Positions 53,376-62,000 of a DNA stretch of 62,000 nt are shown here, piece after piece. The DNA lies in NCBI GenBank assembly GCA_014529385.2, contig CM043956.1, positions 65,722,620-65,784,619 of the forward strand, written 5' to 3'. Position 1 is the stretch's first letter. Each line of letters begins with the position of its first letter. A program made the position numbers and the translations under genes. The notes beneath the pieces are model-generated. The model did no database searches, was not told the DNA's origin, and saw nothing but the letters and a program-made list of their open reading frames with translations. The stretch is from Adiantum capillus-veneris (taxonomy: Eukaryota > Streptophyta > Polypodiopsida > Polypodiales > Pteridaceae).

Positions 53376-55690
53376 CGACGAGCAATCAGCAGCTCCTCAG
53401 TGGGGGCACCAGAAGATGGAGAGGGGGAATAGGGAACACACCCAGCACACAAAATATCTGCCTCTCTATAGCCCAGGGATTCCACAGCACCTCGAACCTC
53501 TCAAATAACACCTTCAAATTGGCTAATTTGCACTAACAACTCCACTTTAGTACACAGAACAACTACCTCACACCTTGTAAAAAAACACCTCGCAGCACAA
53601 ATGCACCCACACTGCTCAACTCACCCTTTCCGACTCACAAAACAGTCCTATTTTGCCCTCTTGGTAGCACCTTTCAAGTTGCAGGCAAACCCTCTGCAAG
53701 CAATGGCCAATACACGAAGAGCGAGAGAAAAGGAGGGGAACGGGGAGAAGGAACACAAGAGATAGGGGCAAATAAGTGGTATTATTGCATAGGGGAGTAG
53801 TACAATCAAGTATGCAGCTTCAATGGCAAGCTTGGCACCACACAAGCTTCAAACTTCCAATCACACACTTAGGCAATAAAGCCCTCAAATTTTCGCATTT
53901 ACATCCTTTTATAGGGGTGCCTCTAGGAGGTCCAAAAAAGAAAAAATGGATGAGTTTTTCCTCCCGTGGCCTTCACTTAGAGCTTCTTTTAGAATTTGTT
54001 TGCATTGCCACCACTTGGCATATTTGATTTTTGGAAACATTTGCATGGTGTACACCTTGGTTCTTTGTCCCTTCCATTTGGCCGCCCGGATTTCCCCTTG
54101 GGCCTGTGAATTCTCCTTTCTTGCCTTGGCTTGATCCCCCTTGCTTTATCTTCGGACGTCCTTGGCCTCGCCCTTTAACTGTCCCTGTCGGCTCACCTCT
54201 CTGCAGCGAGACCCTCCCCTCCTTGAGCAATAGCGATGTCGCTATTGGGGGGGGGCTATACCCCTTTCCTCAAAAATTTGGACCCTTAGCGGGCGTGGGC
54301 ACCTGTCCTTACGGGCTGCCACGTCATCATACCGCTTCGCCACCCGCAGGCCACCGCCACCCGGCTCTACTCCCCTGCGCCGCCTCTGCATGCCAAAACC
54401 ACCGACAGACGCCCCCGTGCGCCCTGCGCAACGCCCATTACGAACAGCCATCGCCAGCGCTCAAGGAGCTCTTCTCACGTCTCTTGCATACTAATGAGGG
54501 AGCCACGGCCCAGCTCTTATACCGTGCCAACTCCGCCGTCCACTGCGCATGTGGGACTATGCCATTCGACACGTGGCAGTTCGTGATGCCCAAGCCTCAA
54601 GGCTTTGGAAATAAAACAAAACCACCTTTAAAAAAAAAAAAAAAAAACTGTCTTTCCTTATCTTGTCCTGCATGCCCATTGCCCCTGATGGTCCATCTTT
54701 TGAGCCGTAGAACCCGGCTGCAAGCTCACCGTGCCGACTTGAAGATACCCGGCTCCAACCGCATTTCGGGATTTCCCAATACCCCATATTGAGGGCGCAA
54801 AAATCGATAAAAGCATCTGCAACCAACTTTGGACAAAGGCTTCCAATTTTCTGACTGCTGTAACTTTTTGCTCTGGACTCCGTTTGACATGCAGTCACTT
54901 CCTGCTAGCTCTGTATGATGCACACCCTGCTCTAGAACTTCGTCGGTGGTCAAAAGATGCCAGATAGCACATTCTCCAATGCGGCCAAGTGGGCTCAGAC
55001 CCGGCCCTCGAAAAAACTTCAATTGATCATATCTTGCAAACCAAGGCTTCGATTCGCAATCTGAAAAGACGGGTAGGCTCCATGAATTGAGCTCTACACA
55101 TATATACCTCGATTTCCTCTTGGATCACTTGTCTTCTGCTGCCCTGTCCGGCAAGAATCTACAAACCACTAAAACTTCAACCTTCAATAACTTGGGCTCC
55201 GTAGCTCGGTTTGATGAGCCGTCTGGACCTGCTCCTTCAGCACTTAAAGCTCTTCATTCCTGGACCCAGAAGCTGCACTTTGCATCTCTTTCACCTGCTA
55301 CCCAAATTAACCCCTTATGGAGCTTTCCTTGGCCTATAAGCCGCATCATGCATACAATTCCGCTTCTACCTGCCAAACCATGATTTTCCTAGCTGCTCCA
55401 GTCCTTTGCCATGCCTTTGCTTGCCTACATACATTTGCCGATGCCACCTTCTAGAGTCGACACACTTTGGCTGCACAAGCGGGTAGGGCAGGTGGGTGGG
55501 CAACGGGCAAGGCAGGCGAGTGAGCAGCAGGCAGGACAGGGCAGCGGCGAGCAGGTAGGGAGGGAGGGCGAAGGCGAGCAAGGGACCCGAGGGGGGGGGG
55601 GACAACAACATCAAGCTCGTGTTGAGACGATTGACCTTTACCTTGAGATTTTCGGTTTAACTTTGACTACTCCGAGAGATCCCATGGATC
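53376..55690. other. Unassigned 2.3 kb, probably LTR and leader of Ty3-f
   Basis: No gene is recognisable. It lies upstream of the minus-strand gag, where the 5' LTR and leader belong. I could not find a paired copy or a standard PBS, so LTR ends cannot be set. It contains an A-run (54631-54647), G-runs at 54246 and 55591, GC-rich sequence at 54270-54450 and GCAGG(C/T)-rich repeats at 55480-55580. Confidence 0.45.
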
Positions 55691-55699
55691 AACACGGTT

Positions 55700-56297
55700 G
55701 AATCTGGTGCAGACGAGACTGCACAAGAGGAGAGTCACTCTGCTCCTTTGTCACAGATTTACTTGGATGGAATAAATTCACTGATTTTTCTTTGGATTTC
55801 AGGGATATTGGTGGGTTGACAGTATTCTATTAGATGACTTTATGAAAGCACTTCAAAATGGGACTTCTCAAAAATGAATCTGAATTTTGTGCTCACTCAT
55901 GTGATTGTGTTTGAGTGCATGTTTGAAAGACAAAGTGACTGCAGCATTTCGATCTTGAGAATCTATAGACATGATCGCAATAAGGATTAGCAAATCTGAC
56001 ATCTGTGAGGTCCGGGATGCATCTAGATGCGATTGTTGCTAGGAATCATGGTCTTAGATTTGGAATCAATTTCTATGTGATTGATATGATGTGAATGTGC
56101 ACTGATTGAGTCGCCTTTGTGCAAGTGCTAGATTCGTGTTTGTCTAGTGCATCGGTAGTTAGAGTCAATGTCTATTGAACTAGTTTATGGCCTCTGTCTA
56201 TTTTGCCAATGTAATCGAGGGCGATTACAACTCTTTCAAGAGGGGGGTTATGTCACAAAATGATGATGTGGCAGTATTGCCCGGGATAGAGGAAAGC
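55700..56297 (+). mobile_element. 3' end fragment of a Ty3 chromovirus with start of its LTR
   Basis: AATCTGGTGCAGACGAGACT onward follows the noncoding 3' region of Ty3-b (48080-48623). It includes hairpin TGTAATCG-AGGG-CGATTACA (56210-56229) and purine tract CAAGAGGGGGG, then TGTCACAAAATGATGATGTG, the first 47 bases of an LTR. It breaks at about 56297 into an LTR in the opposite direction. It may be the lost 3' end of Ty3-a, but the LTR start does not match that of Ty3-a well. Confidence 0.78.
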
Positions 56298-56712
56298 TGA
56301 CACGCACCCCTTTCGGTATTTCTTTTTATACTAATATGTGTTCAAAGTACAAGAGAGTCTGTGGGTGCTCACTCTCAGACTCTGCGTCCAGATGCTCTGA
56401 GAAGTGAGGCCCAACCAACTTATTTATTGGTACAAGGGATGCCCAAAAGCAGAGCCCCGAAATCTTCTAAAATTAAAAGCTTCTCAACTCCAAAAGCTTC
56501 TCATAATTAAAGCATAATGCCCAAAAGCTTGGCCAGCATAATTTCTGAAATTCCGTACAACGTATGGATTGCCACATCATCAAGGTAATTTTCGGCGCAG
56601 TTTTCACGGCAAAATCCGGGCTGCCACGTCAGCATTCAGTCAGCCCTCCGTACTGGCTGCCACGTGAGCATGTGTGTGTGTGTGGGCACTGCCACCTCAT
56701 TAGTTTGTGACA
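56298..56712 (-). repeat. Truncated 3' LTR of Ty3-d
   Basis: On the minus strand it begins TGTCACAAACTAATGAGGTG and proceeds to the core GAAATACCGAAAGGGGTGC, where it stops against the plus-oriented LTR scrap. A (GT)n patch lies at 56671-56684. Confidence 0.85.
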
Positions 56713-57317
56713 TACCCCCCTCTTGAAAGAATTGTAATCGTCCTTGATTATGCCTGCAAAAACAAACAGAGGCCATAAACTGTCTTAGTAGACACCGTCT
56801 GTTAGTACCGACGCACTAGACACAACACATCTAGCACATGTACCAATCGACAATCACATCACCGGACATCACTTGACATCAGAGGACGTCACATGACAAA
56901 TCACATTCAAATTCATTCCAAATCTCAGACCATGATTAATCCGCTACGTATTTAGTAATCGGATCTAGATCAAGTCAGGACCTCACAGATGCCCTATTAA
57001 CTAATCCTTATTGCAATCATGTCTATAGAGATTTATGAGACCGAAATGCTGCAGTCATTTCGTCTTTCAGTTCTTGCACTCAAACAAGTCAAGTACAAAT
57101 CAATTAGTTTCATTTTCATTTTCGGGAATTCCAGTTCATAAAGTCATACAACAGAATATGGTCAGCCCAACAGTATCCTTGAAACCCAAAGAGACATCAG
57201 TGACTCTATATCAAAATCGAGGTAATCTGTTGACAAAGGAGCGGAATGACTCTCCTCTTGTGCAAGCCCCCTGCACTAGATTCACCCATGCTGAAATCGG
57301 GGTTCTATCGGAGTAGA
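56713..57317 (-). other. Noncoding 3' region of Ty3-d with PPT and decayed hairpin
   Basis: Purine tract (minus strand CTTTCAAGAGGGGGGTA) abuts the LTR. Upstream, CATAATCA-AGG-ACGATTACA (56733-56752) is a mismatched version of the hairpin seen in Ty3-b. The remainder matches the noncoding region of Ty3-b in reverse. Confidence 0.75.
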
Positions 57318-58856
57318 CTATGCTAAACCGAATGCTTCAAGGTAAAGTTCCAAAATCTGAGGAGTATCTGCTAGGTCGTCCTCCATCCACTTCGCATCCA
57401 ATGCAGGATAGTTCTTGAATTTAACCAAGAACCGCCTAGTCACTTTACCTTTAATCTTTCTATCTTTATGTGCCAATATCTGTTCTAGAACGAGTATCTC
57501 CTCGCTTTCCTCCACTTCGGGTTGCTCATCTGGCTCCCCCATCATCGGGCACATCGTCTTTAAAAGGCTTCAAGAGACTCACATGAAAAGCATTGTGAAT
57601 CCTCCAAGTATCGGGCAGCTTCAGTCTAAAGGAGACATCATTTATCTTTTCTTTTATTTGGAAAGGTCCATAGTATCTCATGCTAAGCTTTGGAGAAAAA
57701 CGCTCCTTTCCCTTTTTCTTTCTTAGGAGTGCTTTCTCAAAACGTAAGAGCACCCAGTTGTCTTCCTTTTGGATTTGTTGCCTTTTTATGTCGTTCTTGA
57801 GATTTCGCTAAAGCCTTCTGGACCTTAGCAAATGCAATGTCTAAGTCCCTTGTGTACTGGTCGGCTTCAAAAATCGTATCTTTAGTGCTAAGGAAGGGTG
57901 GAACCTTCGGAGCACCTTCAATGATCTCAAATGGCGCCTTCCTCGTCAAAGAGTGGATTGTGTTATTGTAGGCAAATTCCACCAAGGGCAAATTTTTTTC
58001 CCATTGAGTCTTCTGATCAGAAATGTAAGACTTCAATAAATCCAGTACGACTGAATTTGCAATCTCAGATTGCCCATCTGTCTGAGTAGACTATGCTAAA
58101 CCTAATGCTTCAAGGTAAAGTTCCAAAATCTGAGTAGTATCTGCTAGGTCGTCCTCCTCCATCCACTTCGCATCCAATGCAGGATAGTTCTTGAATTTAA
58201 CCAAGAACCGCCTAGTCACTTTACCTTTAATCTTTCTATCTTTATGTGCCAATATCTATTCTAGAACGAGTATCTCCTCGCTTTCCTCCACTTCGGGTTG
58301 CTCATCTGGCTCCCCATCATCGGGCACATTGCCTTTAAAAGGCTTCAAGAGACTCACATGAAAAGCATTGTGAATCCTCCAAGTATCGGGCAGCTTCAGT
58401 CTAAAGGAGACATCATTTATCTTTTCTTTTATTTGGAAAGGTCCATAGTATCTCATGCTAAGCTTTGGAGAAAAACGCTCCTTTCCCTTTTTCGTTCTTA
58501 GGAGTGCCTTCTCAAAACGTAAGAGCACCCAGTTGTCTTCCTTTTGGATTTGCTGCCTTTTTATGTCGTTCTTGAGATTTCGCTAAAGCCTCCCGGACGT
58601 TGGCAAATGCAATGTCCAAGTCCCTCGTGTACTGGTCGGCTTCAAAAATCTTATCTTTAGTGCTAAGGAAGGGTGGAACCTTCGGAGCACCTTCAATGAT
58701 CTCAAATGGCGCCTTCCTCGTCGAAGAGTAGATTGTGTTATTGTAGGCAAATTCCACCAAGGGCAATTTTTTTTCCCATTGAGTCTTCTGATCAGAAATG
58801 TAAGACTTCAATAAATCCAGTACGACTGAATTTGCAATCTCAGATTGCCCATCTGT
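57311..58856. repeat. 773-bp tandem duplication in Ty3-d
   Basis: GAGTAGACTATGCTAAACC at 57311 recurs at 58084, and the two units stay nearly identical through CAGATTGCCCATCTGTCTG. The junction lies at the CTGTCTG(A) word. Frameshifts are mostly shared, so the duplication came after decay had begun. Confidence 0.9.
57318..58082 (-). pseudogene. Ty3-d integrase C-terminus and chromodomain, distal copy
   Basis: Minus strand: EFAYNNTIHSLTRKAPFEII, then after a frameshift [31 protein letters not shown], and in a third frame VTRRFLVKFKNYPALDAKWM with stop after EAFGLA (57318). It is the downstream copy of a 773-bp duplication. Confidence 0.87.
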
Positions 58857-59145
58857 CTGTGGGTGGAATAATGATGAGAACTGCAACCGTGTGCTTATGT
58901 TCTCCCAGATAGCCCTCCAAAACAAACTCATGAATCGTATCTCTGTCGGAGACTATTGTCTCAGATATGCCATGTAATCTGATAATCTGTGTAATGAATA
59001 GTCTCGCTAAATGATCCGGCTTGACTATTTTCTTCTATGGAACGAAGTGAGCTTGCTTGCTAAATCTGTCGACGACAGTCCAAATGCCATCATGCCCACT
59101 CTGTGTTTTCGGGAGATCAAAACTGAAATCCATAGCAATACTTTC
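58083..59145 (-). pseudogene. Ty3-d integrase core and chromodomain, proximal copy
   Basis: Minus strand: core pieces [10 protein letters not shown] and SDRD (59100-58935) in broken frames, then HPQTDGQSEIANSVVLDLLK with the catalytic Glu in an open 139-codon frame (58931-58512). [20 protein letters not shown] (58528-58256) and the chromodomain end follow. The first catalytic Asp region precedes it near 59140. Confidence 0.87.
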
Positions 59146-59739
59146 CTAGGGGCGGGTGGGAATGGGTAAAGGCTGTAACAATCCTCGTGCTTTATGCTTG
59201 TCAAACTTGACCTTCTGGCATACTAACCAGCTGCGTAGAAAGTCGTCCACATCCTTCTTGAGTCTCGACCAAAAGAAGTAACGCTCCACACCTTTCAAGG
59301 TGGTGTCAATGCCGCAGTGACCCGTAAAAGGTGGATAATGGCATTTAGTTAGAACCTTTTCAGAGAAGGCGACGTGAAACTGTTGTACAAACTCAAGGGC
59401 TCGATGGGTTCCCTGGTAGCCTGAAAATGTCTCAAACTTGACAGCTTGACCCCCTTCCTTGAACTCCTTGGTCTTCTTGCTCATTTGCTCACTTTTAAAA
59501 GAGGACGAGCTCTCCTCCTCCGAACTGCTAGATGGCCGTCCATGCCTTCTAGACTTTTTGAAAAATCTGCTTTTCTTACTTTTTCTTCGCTTCTTCCAAC
59601 TTTTACCATCCTCTCTGGAACTAGAGGACGACGAACTGTCGGAACTATCTGAGTCATCCTTATAACAAGCATGCTTCTTGGATCTACTTGCCACCCCGAA
59701 ACTCGACTTCCGGCCTAGATAACCAGGGAAATCCACCAA
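59146..59739 (-). pseudogene. Ty3-d gag-integrase in-frame fusion
   Basis: An open frame of 197 codons starts MVDFPGYLGRKSSFGVASRS and passes a Ser/Lys-rich stretch to EGGQAVKFETFSGYQGTHRA and EFVQQFHVAFS. It then jumps without a stop into KCHYPPFTGHCGIDTTLKGV and CQKVKFDKHKARGLLQPLP, the HHCC zinc domain of integrase. The junction at about 59355 removes the rest of gag, protease, polymerase and RNase H while keeping the frame. Whether this protein was ever made is unknown. Confidence 0.88.
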
Positions 59740-60100
59740 TTTTCTCTACTTTAGAGAGTGCTTCAAGCCTTTCATTATCCGGTTCATCTTATGTTTAAGA
59801 GCTCTGTCGAGCTCTTTCTACGAGTATAGCGCTTTTTTGCACTCATCTATCATTTTAGCTTTCCTCTCGACCTAGAATCAATGGCCTCATGCCATCTCGA
59901 GTGAATCTCATCAATCTGGTAATTCTTCAGGTGTTTCACAAATCTCGGGTCTGTGGAGTACTTGATCAGTCTTTTCACACACGTGTCAACTTGCGGTTGA
60001 CGTTTGTACTCCGCTCTGCAAACTCTCGCCGAAAATTTGCAAAATTCTTCATTCTTTTCTTCAATTCCCACACCCGGTTTCTTTTCTTTGCCTTCTCACT
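59740..60100 (-). pseudogene. Ty3-d gag, N-terminal part
   Basis: Minus-strand frame 60071-59850 reads MGIEEKNEEFCKFSARVCRA, then FVKHLKNYQIDEIHSRWHEA, corresponding to the KYMNQTSLEEVQMEW segment of Ty3-b gag. Stops and a frameshift separate it from the fusion frame. Confidence 0.72.
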
Positions 60101-60438
60101 GAGAGGTGTTAACTCTGTTAGATTCTCCACGAGAACCCATGTGTATTCTTGGGTTCTTTATGGCTTATGCCCTTAAGACAAAGCCATGAAGACGGGAGCG
60201 TGCTCGATGCGCGATGGACTAAGGGTGGAACTGGTCTTTTTGAATACAATCTCTCTTGCCTTATCTCCCTTTTCTTGCTCATTCTATGTTTAATACTCTT
60301 TTTATCCTTTGGAAAGACTCGCTCGTTTGATGTTATTTATTCACAAACTGAATCTTGTCTGCTCTGTCAGATTCTCCTCGAGAACCTACGTTTGTTGCAG
60401 AAGGGATCAGATCCTCTATAGAAAAAGGATCTTTCTGA

Positions 60439-60450
60439 GCTCTGATACCA
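60439..60450 (-). promoter_or_regulatory. Primer-binding site of Ty3-d
   Basis: Minus strand TGGTATCAGAGC, one base after the LTR end at 60452. Confidence 0.92.
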
Positions 60451-60451
60451 C

Positions 60452-61168
<717 letters not shown>

Positions 61169-61589
61169 TCCTCCCCACATCCCCCTGCTCTGCCCTCGCC
61201 TTTCTTTTCCCTGTGCGTCGAATTCGGCAGCCTACCTCCACCTACTTGCTTCATAGCTGCTGCCCTGTTCTCGTCCTGCTCTGCTCGGCTGTGGTTGTCC
61301 ACCTCGCTTTGCTGTCGCTTCTCTACTTGCCTGCATCTGCTCTGTTACCCCCGTCTTACCTAATGCTCCCGTATGACCCTGCCCAAGCTAGCCTGCACCC
61401 CCCTCCCAAATTCGCGTGCCCCTACCAAATCTACCCATCCCCCTCTCCGGCACACACACATTTCAGCCTCGTCTTCTTCTGGGTTTGAGGGATACACTCT
61501 CCCGTACACAGACATTTGAGCCTTTTCTGGGTTTTAGGGGTGAGGAAGTAAACATCAAGGTATTTTTCATCGGCTCTCTCTCAAGTATT
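61169..61589. other. Upstream region of the right-edge ORF
   Basis: C/T-rich, with CTCTGC and TGCCC words and no supported gene. It may be the 5' UTR of a plus-strand LINE that begins after the Ty3-d LTR. Confidence 0.4.
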
Positions 61590-62000
61590 ATGGCACCTTC
61601 TATTGTTAATTTAGAAGATCTACAACGCAAGATTGGTGATCATATTGAGGTTCTCTCTCAAAGAGGGGTGGTTGGTCGCTTGGTGGGATGTTCCTATACT
61701 TATGTCAGCATCCGGGAGTGGCTATCGTGCATTCTAATTGGTTCAGATGAAGGAAAATCAGAGGAAATCATCTTGCTCGGCAGTGGTACTTTCATCGCTA
61801 TTTTGTCATCAAAGGAACTTGCCTCTAGGGTAATCAACCTCTTAGCTTGGAGGACGGATTGGTCTTTCTACACCTGTGGTACGAGGATTTTTCGTTGACT
61901 GCTTTTGAGGATAGATGTCAGGTTTTGAAGTATCTAATAAAAATAGATTTTCTAAAACTGCCAGCATAGTTCTGGTTGCGAGACATGTTTAGGCAGATGG
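61590..62000 (+). pseudogene. Right-edge ORF, LINE ORF1-like (DUF4283 type), incomplete
   Basis: ATG at 61590 begins MAPSIVNLEDLQRKIGDHIE and continues VVGRLVGCSYTYVSIREWLS and SKELASRVINLLA. A +1 shift near 61840 gives LEDGLVFLHLWYEDFSLTAF, then EDRCQVLKY and RDMFRQM at the edge. The pattern (VGR..G...S..IREW, E.A..V.NLL, PWYEDFSP.AFEDRC) resembles the DUF4283-like N-terminus of plant LINE or retroelement ORF1 proteins. A TAG lies near 61968 in the shifted frame. The rest lies outside the window. Confidence 0.5.

Noticed and set aside
53648-54792. Several open frames of 60-250 codons in the presumed Ty3-f LTR region
   Set aside because: Overlap on both strands, Pro-rich, no motif, and one ends in an A-run; treated as noncoding.

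Overview
The window looks like intergenic and intronic DNA from a land plant with a large, repeat-rich genome. I infer this from plant chromoviruses primed by initiator-Met tRNA, plant-type LINEs, AAACCCTAA telobox arrays and one recognisable plant host gene. The LINE and LTR flavour could suit a fern or another non-angiosperm, but the sequence alone does not prove that. Nearly everything is retrotransposon, in nests that can be dated relative to one another by their target-site duplications (TSDs).

Left block (1-10.7 kb). An LTR element runs off the left edge on the minus strand (LTR 622-1836, PBS 609-620). A decayed minus-strand gag-like reading frame (about 1837-7015) was split by a non-autonomous LTR element (2129-5263, TSD ATATC) and by a TA-flanked 625-bp insert (6013-6637). 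Next comes a second member of the left-edge LTR family (7401-10722, TSD CAACA), which has lost much of its 5' LTR and carries a hAT-like MITE (8825-9332, 8-bp TSD CTATAGAC). I see no gene in 10.7-14.0 kb.

LINE block (14.0-25.7 kb). Four minus-strand copies of one LINE family (family A) share a 3' UTR with a small stem-loop. They end in (TC)n or (TC)n(TA)n microsatellites instead of poly(A). One copy keeps an uninterrupted 1192-codon ORF2 (22138-25716) with endonuclease, YADD reverse transcriptase, a zinc knuckle and a C-terminal PCNA-box-like motif. Another is longer but broken and retains ORF1.

Host gene (25.9-27.4 kb, plus strand). Three exons of a plant F-box protein of the At4g00755 type are recognisable between repeats. 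The upstream F-box exon and the downstream exons are not visible. Phase arithmetic predicts a missing very short exon.

Nested block (27.8-52 kb). An old Ty3 element (Ty3-e) was hit by a 7-kb LINE of a second family (family B, 28230-35279, 16-bp TSD) exactly at its LTR/PBS boundary. Its gag was apparently hit by Ty3-a. Ty3-a gag was hit by Ty3-b (TSD AAATC), and Ty3-b pol by Ty3-c (TSD GACTA).

Right block (52-62 kb). It holds a minus-strand gag/zinc-knuckle fragment (Ty3-f), the 3' end of another Ty3 copy, and a rearranged minus-strand Ty3-d with a gag-integrase fusion and a 773-bp duplication. At the edge is the start of an ORF that resembles a LINE ORF1. Ty3-b, Ty3-d, the Ty3 3' fragment and the non-autonomous element share a hairpin just upstream of the polypurine tract. 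These, plus Ty3-a and Ty3-e, also share an LTR core, which suggests that the chromoviruses mobilise the non-autonomous element.
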